Assembly: GCA_964035015.1 (NCBI GenBank)
Contig: OZ035997.1
Span: 62,428,285-62,492,284, forward strand
Length of the DNA: 64,000 nt
Source of the DNA: Corallium rubrum
Taxonomy: Eukaryota > Cnidaria > Anthozoa > Scleralcyonacea > Coralliidae
Direction: 5' to 3'
Shown: positions 1 through 10,225 of the stretch, in pieces
Layout: each line of letters opens with the position of its first letter
Numbering within the stretch: the stretch's first letter is position 1
Translations under genes and position numbers: made by a program
Notes under the pieces: generated by a model
Databases searched by the model: none
Seen by the model: the letters and a program-made list of their open reading frames with translations, nothing else
Told to the model about the DNA's origin: nothing

Positions 1-600
1 ATATATTATATACCCACGTTTTCACATATGTTAATATATATTTCAACAGCATTTGTACGTTTTACAACTGAAAAACTGTTCCTTTTCCGATTTAAACGTC
101 AAATTAATATGGACAAACTACGTTGTTATATTAACAATAAAGTGGTTTTACAATAAGAAAACTATTTCAAAAAAGATATATTAAGACGGCAGCCACAGAT
201 AAAAAAAAAATACAACAGGCAAGCAACTAACATGCAATGGATAAGTTTAAAGTACTTTAAGGATACACAAAAGAGAAAAAAAAATTAACAGTGATAGGAT
301 ATACACAGGAAAACTAGAACAATTTTACTACTAAATGTTCGTGATTACTGAAAGCTCTATATATTTTTACCGTAAACTTAAACCGTTTCGCCGGCCTTTA
401 TTTCTTCGTCGATTTTTATTAAAGTTTCACTCTGGCTTTCTCTTCCTTGCGAGTTTCGGTTTGACGGGTTTTCTTCTACTCAAGACGTTGTTTTGCTTTA
501 TACGTAGACGTTGATTTGTTCCTGTTCTTTCAAAAGTGATATACGTTTCCCCAAAACTACCGGGCTCCGGGCTTTCGTCCCTACGCCCGCCAGAAGACAA
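1..600 (+). repeat. Dispersed repeat 'family B', copy 1
   Basis: Interspersed non-coding repeat, recognised because the same sequence recurs at about 38390-38800 (same orientation), 47780-48190 (reverse complement) and 26430-26945 (rearranged). Shared landmarks are a left segment around 145-200 (gttttacaataagaaaac ... ggcagccacag), a middle segment around 245-480 and a right segment around 500-540 (gtagacgttgatttg). It ends near 575-597 in a degenerate form of the GC-rich hairpin that also ends other repeats here (ccgggctccgggcttt ...). No coding capacity was found. The left edge may continue outside the window. The class is unassigned; it is probably a non-autonomous DNA element. Confidence 0.6.
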
Positions 601-655
601 TTTAGTTTAGCATAAAAGAGAAATTAACTCCAAAAGATGTATGTTAGTAGTGATG

Positions 656-697
656 CCCCCATATAGCTGCCAAAGGGATGCCGCCTCATTAAATATT
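656..697 (+). repeat. Detached terminal segment of the foldback family
   Basis: The stretch starting ccccatatagc and running through gggatgccgcctcatt matches the outermost arm sequence of the foldback element at 31150-31190 and, reversed, at 38335-38375. In this copy it is separated from the rest of the arm (which starts at about 1244) by some 550 bp of unrelated sequence carrying a tRNA-like segment and a degenerate tandem repeat. It is either a relic of the original element end or a secondary insertion. Confidence 0.5.
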
Positions 698-772
698 CAA
701 CTTAATATTTATTAATTGTTAGTTGTTTGCTGTACAAGCTGTATTAGTTAATAGTACTCAGAAAAACTCGGA

Positions 773-844
773 GCTCCGAGCGGGACTCGATCCCACAACC
801 TTCTGAATGCTAGCCAGACGCTCTAACCATTGAGCCACCAGAAC
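773..844 (-). tRNA. tRNA-Ala(AGC)-like sequence, possibly a tRNA pseudogene or SINE head
   Basis: Read on the minus strand this 72-nt stretch folds as a tRNA. The D-arm is GCTC/GAGC with a box A-like TGGCTCAATGG. The anticodon arm is TCTGG-CTAGCAT-TCAGA with AGC in the anticodon position. The variable loop has 5 nt. The T-arm is GTGGG-ATCGAGT-CCCGC with a near-consensus box B. The 7-bp acceptor stem includes three G-U pairs. The T-to-A change in box B and the weak acceptor stem argue for a pseudogene or SINE promoter rather than a working tRNA. It lies in a repeat-rich region. Confidence 0.5.
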
Positions 845-939
845 TCAGATAGCGGGTCAAGGTTAATTAAGGTACTTATACCTTAGACTGTGCCCAGTCC
901 TCTAGGAACGAATTCCAATAACGGAATAATAATTATTAA

Positions 940-1240
940 TAATAACTACTCATACTCAGGCTCCCGTTGGACCTCCTAACTATAATCTAATTATTTATGC
1001 ATCATCGTTATTTCTTAGGCTCCTTTCGGACCCTCTTAACCATAGATTTTACCTACCAACCCCCAAACCTTAGCTGTTACTCAACCCCCCTTGGTATTGA
1101 CTACGTCATAACCGACTATTATTCATGCATACGTCATTATTTCTCAGGCTCCTTTGGGACCCTCGTAACCCTAACTTTTATCCAACTCAAACCCTAACTC
1201 TCAAACCACCACCCCCGTGTAAATACGTCATAACCGATAA
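940..1240 (+). repeat. Degenerate tandem repeat, about 130-bp unit
   Basis: The block aggctccttt(c/g)ggaccctc(t/g)taacc occurs near 1017 and 1147, and a more diverged version near 958. Each of the two better copies is preceded by atgcat and a (c)gtcattatttct-like motif. Two to three decayed units are visible. The ORFs here have no recognisable product. Confidence 0.5.
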
Positions 1241-1243
1241 CTC

Positions 1244-2158
1244 TCCGACTGATTCCCGAAGTTACGTCATTATCAATAGGCACTCGACTTATATCCTGTT
1301 AAGCATTAGTAATTACCTTTTCATTTATACTCTTAACCCAAGCGCCAGTCGACAGTTGTGGGACACGTAGACGTACAGAGCATGCGTACAGTAAACTAGA
1401 AAACTTCCAAAATAGACGTTTTTTACAAGGAACTAAAGAGAAATTAGTAGACACACTTTATATGTTTTTATCTTAAACCTTGTCTGGAGGATTATAGAGA
1501 CATTTGGACAGCCTAAGTGTCTGAATTGGCAGAGATAACTGCTCCTGTGAAACCTGAATGTTATTTGAATAATATGGAGACTTTGAATATTATATTAGTT
1601 AGAACCTAAATTATACAGGTTTAGTGGCAATGAGTGTTAACAATTTTGGAGAAGTATCGTTTTATTTGGCCTAGTTTGTAGAGGAACGAAACAGAAATGG
1701 ATAGAGATACTTTATGTATTTTTTATCTTAAACCTGGTTTGCAGGAATATAGCGGGTTTTTGGTTAAGTAATCTGAGTGTTATTTACGAAGAGATGAATG
1801 TTGACAGTTTTGGTCGAATTATCGCTTATCTAACCCTAGTGTATAGAGTGTACGAATCCTTGGATGAAGAATCAATTCGAGAAGCCCTAAGAAAAACGAT
1901 CAATGATTTCATGAGAAATTATAAACGGAATAACTCTTCAAGCTGGTTGCTACGCTTTCTGTTATTAAGCGTGATATTTGCATATTTATCCTCAGTGCAC
2001 GTACAGGAGACAAAAGAGAAACTCATTAGGGGAAGTGAAGAGGATTATGCAAGTCTTAGCCAGAAAGTCATTAGCGTGTATTTAAGACAGAATTCACAAC
2101 AATCAGATAAAAATATTTATTTAGGCTTTGGTTTAAACATATACATATAAAAATCTTA
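1244..2158 (+). repeat. Left inverted arm of foldback element A
   Basis: About 915 bp pairing with the right arm. Internally, a segment with the core atcttaaacc(t)tgt occurs twice (near 1470 and 1727), so part of the arm looks internally duplicated. It carries the 118-codon ORF described separately. Related arms lie at 31262-32396 and, reversed, at 37330-38270. Confidence 0.75.
1794..2150 (+). CDS. Arm-encoded ORF, possibly a fragment of a Bcl-2-family protein
   Basis: 118 codons from ATG; the same frame stays open upstream to about 1640, so the ATG may be internal to a captured exon. Residues 5-22 (SFGRIIAYLTLVYRVYES) resemble a BH1-like segment. They are followed by a charged helix (DEESIREALRKTINDFM), a tryptophan and a hydrophobic stretch (LLRFLLLSVIFAYL) that could be a membrane anchor. 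That order is reminiscent of the C-terminal half of Bcl-2/Bak-type proteins, but the canonical Asn-Trp-Gly-Arg is not intact and no search was possible. Copies in the other arms (near 31877, and reversed near 37600-37890) keep the same wording but contain stop codons or frame breaks. It is therefore either captured host sequence or a relic of an element protein. Confidence 0.35.
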   Translation: MNVDSFGRIIAYLTLVYRVYESLDEESIREALRKTINDFMRNYKRNNSSSWLLRFLLLSVIFAYLSSVHVQETKEKLIRGSEEDYASLSQKVISVYLRQNSQQSDKNIYLGFGLNIYI

Positions 2159-2159
2159 G

Positions 2160-2245
2160 CCAAGAGCTCGGAGTTAGGACCCAGGAGGCTCAGGGCTCGG
2201 AGCCAGGAGCCAAAGGCTCGGAGCTGTGAGCCGGGCGCTCGAAGC
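2160..2245 (-). repeat. GC-rich cassette, first copy (inverted relative to the others)
   Basis: A run of variants of ggctcggagccaggagcc, reading like a short GC-rich minisatellite. The reverse complement of this unit builds the five larger cassettes between 3372 and 6765. Its inverted orientation fits its place on the opposite side of the satellite turn-around at 2706-2760. Confidence 0.7.
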
Positions 2246-2705
2246 ATCTTTCTCTTATCTTCCTCATCTTCCTCTTATCTTTCCATTACCTTCCTTATCT
2301 TCTCATTATCGTCCCTTTATATTCCTTATCTTCCTCTTATATTCCCCTTATCTTTTTCTTAACTTCCTCTTAGCTTCCTCTTATCTTCCTCTTATCTTCC
2401 TCTTATCTTCCTCTTATCTTCCTCTTATCTTCCTCTTATCTTCCTCTTATCTTCCTCTTATCTTCCTCTTATCTTCCTCTTATCTTCCTCTTATCTTCCT
2501 CTTATCTTCTTCTTATCTTCCTCTTATCTTCCTCTTATCTTCCTCTTATCTTCCTCTTATCTTCCTCTCATCTTCCTCTTATCTTCCTCTTATCTTCCCC
2601 TTATCTTCCTCTCATCTTCCTTTAACCTTCCTCTTATCTTCCTCTTATCTTCCCATTATCTTCCTTATCTTCCTCTTATCTTCCTTATTTTTCTTTTATC
2701 TTCCC
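2246..2705 (+). repeat. Pyrimidine microsatellite, 11-bp unit tcttcctctta
   Basis: A nearly pure array of tcttcctctta with few variants. Long open frames (for example 167 codons of Ser/Leu/Tyr/Pro-rich sequence at 2226-2729) are artefacts of the repeat. It is the reverse complement of the array that starts at 2761. Confidence 0.9.
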
Positions 2706-2760
2706 ATAAGATTGATTCTTATAAATTGAATAATTTAATCCTAAGATTGAATAAGTCTTA
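2706..2760. repeat. Turn-around point of the satellite (imperfect palindrome)
   Basis: The sequence cttcccataagattgattc is mirrored about 30 bp later by an imperfect reverse complement ending in ataagtcttatgggaag. The strand asymmetry of the satellite flips from pyrimidine to purine exactly here, so this is the loop of the foldback structure. Confidence 0.7.
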
Positions 2761-5700
2761 TGGGAAGATAAGTGGAATATGAGGAAGATAAGATAAAGAT
2801 AAGGAAGACAAGAGGAAGATAAGAGGAAGATAAGAGGAAGATAAGAGGAAGATAGGAGGAAGATAAGAGGAAGATAAGAGGAAGATAAGAGGAAGATAAG
2901 AGGAAGATAAGAAGAAGACAGGAAGATTAAGGGAAGATAATGGGAAGATAAGAGGAAGACAAGGAAGACAAGGAAGATAAAGGGAAGATAAGAGGAAGAT
3001 AAAGGGAAGATAAGGAAGACAAGGAAGACCAATGGAAGATTATGGGAAGATAAGAGGAAGATAAGGAAGATAAAGAAGATAAGTAAGATAAATGGAAGTT
3101 AATGGGAAGATAACAGGAAGATAAGAAAGATAATGGGAAGATAAGAGGAAGATAAGAAAGATAATGGGAAGATAAGAGGAAGATAAAGGGAAGATAAGAA
3201 AGATAATGGGAAGATAAGAGGAAGATAAGGGGAAGTTAAGAGGAAGATAAGGAATATAAAGGGAGATATTGGGAAGATAAGGAAGATAATGGGTAGATAA
3301 GAGGAAGATAAGGAAGATAAAGGGTAAAAATGGGAAGATAAGAGGTAGATAAGGATGATAAAGAAGATAAGACCGCGAGCTCCCAGCTCCGAGTTCCGAG
3401 CCCTTGGTTCCTGGCTCCGAATCCCCTGCTCATGGCTCCGAGACCTTGGCAACGAGCTCCGTGACCTTTTCTCCTGGTTCCAAGCCCCAGGCTCCTGGCT
3501 CCAAGCCCCCGGGCTCCAGCTCCGGGCCCCTCGGCCCCATCTCCGAACCCCCTTCTTATGGGAAGATAAGTGGAATATGAGGAAGTTAAGAGGAAGGTAG
3601 GATGATAATGGAAAGTTAAAGGGAAGATACGAGTAAGATAAGAGGAAGATGAGGAAGATAAGTAGAAGATAGGGAAGATAAGGAAGACAAGGGAGATAAA
3701 AGGAAGTTAAGGAAGACAAGGAAGATAAAGGGAAGATAATGCGAAAATAAGAGGAAGACAAAGGCAAGATAAGGAAGACAAGGAAGACCAATGGAAGATT
3801 ATGGGAAAATAAGAGGAAGATAAGGAAGATAAAGAAGATAAGTAAGGTAAATGGAAGTTAATGAGAAGATAACAGGAAGACAAGAAAGATAATGGGAAGA
3901 TAAGAGGAAGTTAAGAAAGATAATGGGAAGATAAGAGGAAGATAAAGGGAAGATAAGAAAGATAATGTGAAGATAAGAGGAAGATAAGGGGAAGTTAAGA
4001 GGAAGATAAGGAATATAAAGGGAAGATAATGGGAAGATAAGAAGATAATGGGAAGATAAGAGGAAGATAAGGAAGATAAAGGGAAAAAACGGGAAGATAA
4101 GAGGAAGATAAGGATGATAAAGAAGATAAGACCCCCAGCTCCCAGCTCCGAGATCTGAGCCTTGGATCCTGGCTCCGAGTCCCCTGCTCATGGCTCCGAG
4201 CCCTTGGCACAGAGTTCCAAGCCCTTTTCATCTGGCTCAGAGCCCCCGCTCCTGGCTCCTAGCCCCCGGGACACAGCTACGAGCCCCTCGGCCCCATCTC
4301 CGCACCCCCATTCTCATGGGAAGATAAGTGGAATATGAGGAAGATAAGGGGAAGATAAGGATGATAATGGGAAGATAAAGGGAAGATACGAGGAAGATAA
4401 GAGGAAGATGAGGAAGATAAGTAGAAGATAAGGAAGATAAGGAAGATAAGAGGAAGATAAGAGGAAGATAAGAGGAAGATAAGAGGAAGATAAGAGGAAG
4501 ATAAGAGGAAGATAAGAGGAAGATAAGAGGAAGACAAGGAAGATAAAGGAAGATAATGGGAAGATAAGAGGAAGATAAGGAAGAAAAGATATAAGGAAGA
4601 CAAGGAAGATAAAGGGAAGATAACGGGGAGATAAGACGAAGATAAGAAAGATAAGGAAGACAAGGAAGATGAATGGAAGATTATGGGAACATAAGAGGAA
4701 AGTAAGATAAATGAAAGTTAATGGGAAGATATAAGAGTAAGATAAGAAAGATAATGGGAAGATAAGAGAAAGATAAGAAAGATAATGGGAAGATAAGAGT
4801 AAGATAAAGGGAAGAAAAGAAAGATAATGGGAAGATAAGAGGAAGATAAGGGGAAGTTAAGAGGAAGATAAGGAATATAAAGGAAAGATAATGGGAAGAT
4901 AAAAAAGATAATTGGAAGATAAGAGGAAGATAAGGAAGATAAATGGAAAAAATGGGAAGATAAGAGGAAGATAAGGAAGTTAAAGAAGATAAGCCTCTGA
5001 GCTCCCCCTTCCGAGATCCGCGCCCTTGTATCCTGGCTCCGAGTCCCCTGCTCATGGCTCCAAGCCCTTGGCACCGAGCCCTTGGCACCGACCTCCGCGC
5101 CCTTTTCTCCTGGCTCCGACCACCCGGGAGCCAGCTCCGAGCCCCTGTGCACCATCTTCGAACCCCCCTTCTTATGGGAAGATAAGTGGAATATGAGGAA
5201 GATAAGAGAAAGATAAGGAAGATAATGGGAAGATAAAGGGAAGATAGGAGGAAGATGAGGAAGATAAGTAGAAGATAAGAAGATAAGACAGATAAGGAAG
5301 ATAAGAGGAAGATAAGAGGAAGATGAGAGGAAGAGAAGAGGAAGATAAGAGGAAGACAAGAAAGATAAAGGGAAGATAATGGGAAGATAAGAGGAAGATA
5401 AGGAAGAAAATAGGTAGATAAGGAAGACAAAGAAGATAAAGGGAAGATAATGGGAAGATAAGAGGAAGATAAGGAAGATTAAGAAGACAAGGAAGATTAA
5501 TGGAAGATTATGGGAAAATAAGAGGATAAGTAAGAAAAATGAAAGTTAATGGGAAGATAAGAGGAAGATAAGAAAGATAATGGGAAGATAAGGGGAAGAT
5601 AAGAAAGATAATGGGAAGATAAGAAGAAGATAAGGGGAGGTTAAGAGGAAGATAAGGAATATAAAGGGAAGATAATGGGAAGATAAGGAAGATAATGGGA

Positions 5701-6534
5701 AGATAAGAGGAAGATAAGGAAGATAAAGGGGGAAAATGGGAAGAAAAGAGGAAGATAAGGATGATAAAGAAGATAAAACCCCCAGATCCCAGCTCCGAGA
5801 GCTGAACCTTGGTTCCTGGCTCCGAGTCCCCTTATCATGGCTCCGAGCCCTTGGCACAGAGTTCCAAGCCCTTTTCACCTGGCTGCGAGCCCCCGGCTCC
5901 TGGCTCCAATCCCCCGGCACCCAGCTCCGAGCCCCTCGGCCCCATCTCCGAACCCCCATTCTCATGGGAAGATAAGTGGAATATGAGGAAGATAAGGGGA
6001 AGATAAGGATGATAATGGGAAGATAAGGGGAAGATACGAGGAAGGTAAGAGAAAGATGAGGAAGATAAGTAGAAGATAAAGAAGATAAGGAAGATTAGAG
6101 GAAGATAAGGGGAAGATAAGAGGAAGATAAGAGGAAGATAATAGGAAGATAAGAGGAAGATAAGAGGAAGATGAGAGGAAGGTAAGAGGAAGATGAGAGG
6201 AAGATAAGAGGAAGACAAAGAAGATAAAGGGAAGATAATGGGAAGATAAGAGGAAGATAAGGAAGAAAAGAGGAAGATAAGGAAGACAAGGAAGATAAAG
6301 TGAAGATAATGGGAAGATAAGAGGAAGATATGGAAAATTAAGAAGACAAGGAAGATTAATGGAAGATTATGGGAAAATAAGAGGATAAGTAAGAAAAATG
6401 AAAGTTAATGGGAAGATAAGAGGAAGATAAGGGCGGTTAAGAGGAAGATAAGGAATATAAAGGGAAGATAATGGGAAGATAAGGAAGACAATGGGAGGAT
6501 AAGAGGAAGATATGGAAGATAAAGAAGATAAGAC
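2761..6534 (+). repeat. Purine satellite with higher-order organisation
   Basis: About 3.8 kb built from variants of ggaagataaga, mixed with aagggaagataatgg- and aggaagacaagg-type units. A 190-bp GC-rich cassette recurs within it with a period of about 760-860 bp, and the purine stretches between cassettes resemble each other more than a random mixture would. This makes it a higher-order repeat of about 0.8 kb. None of the ORFs (up to 249 codons on the minus strand) looks like a protein. Confidence 0.85.
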
Positions 6535-6765
6535 TCCTAGCCCCCTGCTCCGAGATCCAAGCCCTTGGATCCTGGCTCCGAGTTCCCTGCTCATAGCTCC
6601 GAGCCATTTCCTCCTTGCTCCGAGCCCTTTTCTCCTTGCTCCGAGCCCTTTTCTTCTGGCTCCGAAGACCCGGCTCCTGGCTCCAAGCCCCGGGAACCCA
6701 GCTCCGAGTCCCTGGCCCCCATCTCCAAGCCCCTCCCCCCGGTGGTAACCCCGAGCTCTTGGCTA
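3372..6765 (+). repeat. Five GC-rich cassettes inside the purine satellite
   Basis: Cassettes lie at about 3372-3560, 4130-4312, 4992-5170, 5778-5965 and 6535-6765. Each starts just after gataaagaagataag and contains agctccgag, tggctccgagtcccctgctcatggctcc-like and ccatctccgaaccccc-like blocks. Starts are spaced about 758, 862, 786 and 757 bp. The last one borders the right arm and is extended by extra gctccgagccctt units. Each is a GC island in otherwise AT/purine-rich DNA; no function is known. Confidence 0.8.
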
Positions 6766-6960
6766 AAACGTTTTATATGTAGATGTTTAAACCAAAGCCT
6801 AAATAAATATTTTAAACTGATTGTTGTGAATTCTGTCTTATGCAAAATACACGCTAATGACTTTCTCTCCTCGACTGGCCTAATCCTCTCAATTCTCCCC
6901 AATGAGTTTCTCTTTTGTCTCCTGCACACGCACTGAGGATAAATATGCACATATCAGATC

Positions 6961-7028
6961 TACAATCCTGGCCAAAATTATGTGGACAGTCCACTCTAAA
7001 CAAGCAAATTAATATTCATATATATTCT

Positions 7029-7072
<44 letters not shown>

Positions 7073-7284
7073 ATTCCGCCCCGGGCCTCCTTTTCAATGT
7101 TGGCATCTCGCAATACATTTTTATCAAGTCCAGTTCATTCATTTGTCAACATTGAAAGGGTGGAGGGGGGGGGGAGGGGGGGGGGAGGGGGGCCAAGGGG
7201 CCTATTTTTGCAAGATAACATGTGAAATACCAGACACAGGGACTTATGCACGCGCTGTCCACACTAATTTTTACCAGGATTGTA
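6961..7284. mobile_element. Tc1/mariner-like MITE inserted in the right arm
   Basis: Terminal inverted repeats of about 28 bp start tacaatcctgg(c/t)(c/a)aaaatt and include gtggacag on both sides. The element is flanked by TA. The uninterrupted arm at about 37690-37715 reads ...cacgct-TA-gtaacag, while here the arm reads ...cagatc-TA-[element]-TA-gtaacag, which gives the empty site and a TA duplication. Inside are a 43-nt poly-C run (7030-7072) and a G-rich block near 7156-7200. The 194-codon ORF across it is a poly-proline artefact. Confidence 0.75.
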
Positions 7285-7385
7285 GTAACAGAAAACGTAG
7301 CAACCAGCTTGAAGAGTTATTCCGTTTATATTTTCTCATGAAATCGTTGATCGTTCATCTTACGGCTTCGAGATTTGATTCTTCG

Positions 7386-8803
7386 CTCTGCCTGAACATT
7401 TTTCTGAATGAAAAATTTCTGGACCAATCTCTGAACAAAATCAGTCTTAATTGTTCTCTTCTAAACAATATCAATTATCAAACTAAATCTTCTGCCTAGT
7501 GCGCGAGTTAATTTCCTGCTTGCATAACACTTGCGTGATTGTTGTAGATGTTTTGTCTAGAAGGAGCTACCCGAGTGGATTAAGAAGACTTATCCGGCTT
7601 GATACACCTGCTTAAGCGTTCTAATTATTTCTTGATTATTATCCAAGGCAAGCGCCGCTTGCCTTCAGAGCTTTAAATCAACGATTGCGCATGCGCTAAT
7701 TTAGGTTTGGGCGAATCCAATTGGACGAATAGAGCAAAAGCAAGCGGCGCTTCTAAGGGACACCGCTTGATAGCTGATTGGCCAACACACACGTGCGACA
7801 CGACAAACGCTTGCCTCTGGGCCCTTAGCTTAGGCATGACCCGCACGCAAGACAGCACGAGTAGGGTTTTCAATTTCAAACAGGGGAATTATAGGCAACA
7901 ACGCGCGTTGTTTTAAACCATACACATATTACATCATTCAAAATTGATAAATAAAGTTATGAAAGGCAAGTCGTTGGTGAATGGTGATATTGTTGGTGAA
8001 TTACGCAGCAACCAAAAGGTAATGTTCATTTAAAACTAGTTTTAATTTCCGTAATTCATTTATTTGTAGCATGCAAATTGCATGAACTAAAGTCTACAGA
8101 AATAATCAAATGCGTGCAAACATGTGGCGTATGACTATATGACTGCTTGTGCAATTCTGTTGCTGAAATAAATTAATAAATTAATCACTAAAAACACACG
8201 AGACTAAACATCACTGTTTATTCTCGGATAATCTAGAAGATGTAAAACACGTTTTGATGAGCATTATAAGACAAGACATAGATGGTTATAAAGAGGAGCG
8301 TAGTAAAGAACATGCGAGATACACGTAACACATTACGTCACGGAAGTTAGCATTGAACATCGCTACGATTTTGTCCCGCGCCCTGTATTGCCACTCCTTT
8401 AAACTAAACATATATAAACAAGGGTAAGTTGCTGCTATGTTATTTGTCAATAAGCACTTTACCGAAGACTGTCACTGGAAAAGCGTCCTCATCTTAAGTT
8501 CTTAACTGTTACCGCTACGGTTTCGTGCCTATACAAAATGACCGAATGTATTGTCGTTGTCTGGCCCATTTGGATCGAGACCTTTTCGTGAATTCGTGAA
8601 GGCAGTGAAATAACTGTGTATTTTAAAAAATACCAGCATATGGCCTTACATACAGTTTATTATTTTTGGAAAAATTCTTTCGGTAGGCACTGGAAATGCA
8701 CTCCTGGGGTTTTAAAATTCAAATATTTTCTGGGGGAGCATGCCCCCAGACCCCCCTAGAGGGGTTCGCTTGCCTATCAATTTTGGTCACCGCACGCTAC
8801 TGC
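7386..8803. mobile_element. Unclassified insertion in the right arm
   Basis: About 1.4 kb absent from the other arms. It contains a perfect 10-bp hairpin at 7645-7665 (aaggcaagcg/cgcttgcctt, 1-nt loop) and otherwise no recognisable gene. Its right edge has gggggagcatgcccccagac near 8737 and ends caccgcacgctactg. This resembles the right part of the hAT-like MITE at 32396-32899, which carries the same gggggagcatgcc motif. A clear target duplication was not found, so the interval may be composite. Confidence 0.45.
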
Positions 8804-9405
8804 TATACACTAGGGTTAGATAAGCAATAATTCTACCAAAACTCTCAACATTCATCTCTTCGTAAATAACACTCAGATTACTTAACCAAAAACCCGCTAT
8901 ATATTCCTCGAAAATAGTGTCTCTATCCAATTCTGTTTCGTTCCTCTACAAACTTGGCCAAAGTAAACGATAGCTCTCTAAAATTGTTAACACTTATTGC
9001 CACCAAACGTGTATAAGACTGTTTGATCATTTAGGTTCTAACTAATATAATATTCAAAGTCTCCATATTATTCAAATAATATCCAGGTTCCACCAGAGCA
9101 GTTATCTCTGCCAATTCAGACACTTTGGCTGTCCAAAACTCTCTATAATCCTCCAGACAAGGTTTAAGATAAAAAATATAAAGTGTGTCTACTAATTTCT
9201 CTTTAGTTCCTTGTAAAGAACGTCTATTTTGTTAAAGTTTACTGTACGCATGCTGTGTACGTGGACCTGTCCCACAACTGTCGACTGGCGCTTGAGTTAA
9301 GTGTATAAATGAAAAGGTAATTACTAATACTTATAAGGATATAAGTCGAGTGCCTTTTGATAATGACGTAACTTCGGGAATCAGTCGGAGCTTTAGCTTT
9401 CGATT

Positions 9406-9844
9406 AAACAATTTTACACCATAGTTAAAAGTGAGCAATGAATGCTCCAATTACATTGGATCTTCGTACACAAAGATAAAAGGAATGTAGCGCCAATGTT
9501 ATCAGCCGCTAGGGGAGGACTAACAGCGGCTGCGAGGAAGACTACAGTTTTCCCCCAGCGTATCTTTTAAAATTCGCTGTTTCGCATGCCGTTGTCAAAA
9601 CCATTTGCATAATAAATTCACTTGAATTCCGGTACCTCTCTATCTGATAAATATGTTTTTTTGCTCTGGCAAGCGAAATAGTCAGGGAAATCGATCAATT
9701 TTAAATGACAGAATGTAAAAAAATAAATTTTTGGACGGCGGTCCAAGATACTTGTGAAATACCGCCCGTTAACGTAGCAATCTAATTGCAGGAAAGCCTA
9801 GGATTCCGCCCGCTCACAACTAATAAAGAAATTAATAAGCTTAC
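9406..9844. other. Intronic sequence, nothing recognised
   Basis: No repeat copy, convincing ORF or RNA gene was recognised. It lies immediately 3' (gene sense) of acyltransferase exon 9845-9983 and should be the start of the next intron. Confidence 0.4.
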
Positions 9845-9983
9845 CCAATTTATACGAATTTGTCTTCTCATATGCTTGTACACAACATACCCCAGCACCA
9901 TACCAATAATATACGATGGTATTCTGCAATATGGCTTTGTGTAGATATATTTCATAAACTTGAAATTACCTTCATAGTCTTCT
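9845..9983 (-). CDS. NRF-6-like acyltransferase, exon (most C-terminal one seen)
   Basis: 139 nt. Acceptor ttttag is next to 9983 and donor gtaagc follows 9845. It starts with one base that completes an Arg codon begun in exon 23738-23851 and ends on a codon boundary. It encodes a Glu/Asp/Tyr stretch, then IYTKPYCRIPSYIIGMVLGY, which matches the conserved 'Tyr-Lys-Pro-(Tyr/Trp)-Cys-Arg-Ile ... Gly-Met-x-x-Gly-Tyr' region of NRF-6/acyltransferase-3 proteins, followed by a basic loop (KHMRRQIR). The following exons (more membrane segments in this family) were not found between here and base 1; foldback element A fills most of that space. Family members are multi-pass membrane proteins named after C. 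elegans nrf-6. Confidence 0.85.
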
Positions 9984-10224
9984 CTAAAAGCAGAAAAATG
10001 TAAAGACAACAATTATGATTGATCATGCAGACGTTTGCACAGCATATGTTCTTAAATTTACGATTTTTAAACTTTGCCCTAATGCGTTATACCTGACCAT
10101 ACTATAGTATAGTTTTACTAAGCATTATTTATGCTTAATTGTGGAATTGGACAAGCTCTATGTGCTGACTGTTGTTCGTATACCTCTTTTCGTTTATTGG
10201 TCGTTTTTCAGCTAATATAAAAAG

Positions 10225-10225
<1 letters not shown>

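Larger units (their letters stand above)
1244..9405. mobile_element. Foldback element A (long inverted arms around a purine/pyrimidine satellite)
   Basis: The sequence from about 1244 to 2158 recurs in reverse complement between about 6766 and 9405, where it is split by two insertions (6961-7284 and about 7386-8803). Matching ends are ctccgactgattccc at 1244 and its complement near 9395, and both arms reach the core at agccaagagctcgg near 2158 and its complement near 6758. Between the arms lies 4.6 kb of satellite: a pyrimidine tract, a short turn-around, a much longer purine tract and GC-rich cassettes. The same arms surround a different core at 31141-38383. Long inverted arms with a repetitive middle are typical of foldback DNA transposons. 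No transposase is present, so it is non-autonomous. The superfamily is not determined. Confidence 0.75.
6766..9405 (-). repeat. Right inverted arm of foldback element A (interrupted)
   Basis: Pieces at about 6766-6960, 7285-7385 and 8803-9405 together form the reverse complement of 1244-2158. The first gap is a TA-flanked MITE (6961-7284). The second (about 7386-8803) is an unclassified insertion whose right edge resembles a hAT-type MITE end. Confidence 0.75.

Noticed and set aside
1160..1205. Telomere-like taaccctaac words
   Set aside because: Only isolated single copies inside a degenerate 130-bp repeat, no tandem (TTAGGG)n.
3595..6500. CRISPR-like regular spacing of repeats
   Set aside because: Regularly spaced cassettes are 190 bp long at 0.8 kb intervals in a eukaryotic satellite; there are no short direct repeats with unique spacers and no cas genes.
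2226..6594. ORFs up to 249 codons on both strands
   Set aside because: Generated by the ggaagataaga satellite and its GC cassettes; periodic composition, no start context or domain.
6915..7499. 194-codon ORF with a poly-proline run
   Set aside because: Crosses the poly-C run and both ends of a MITE, so it is not one gene.
7561..7625. tRNA-Leu/Ser-like phrase (acccgagtggattaag)
   Set aside because: Only a box A-like segment; no anticodon or T-arm could be folded.
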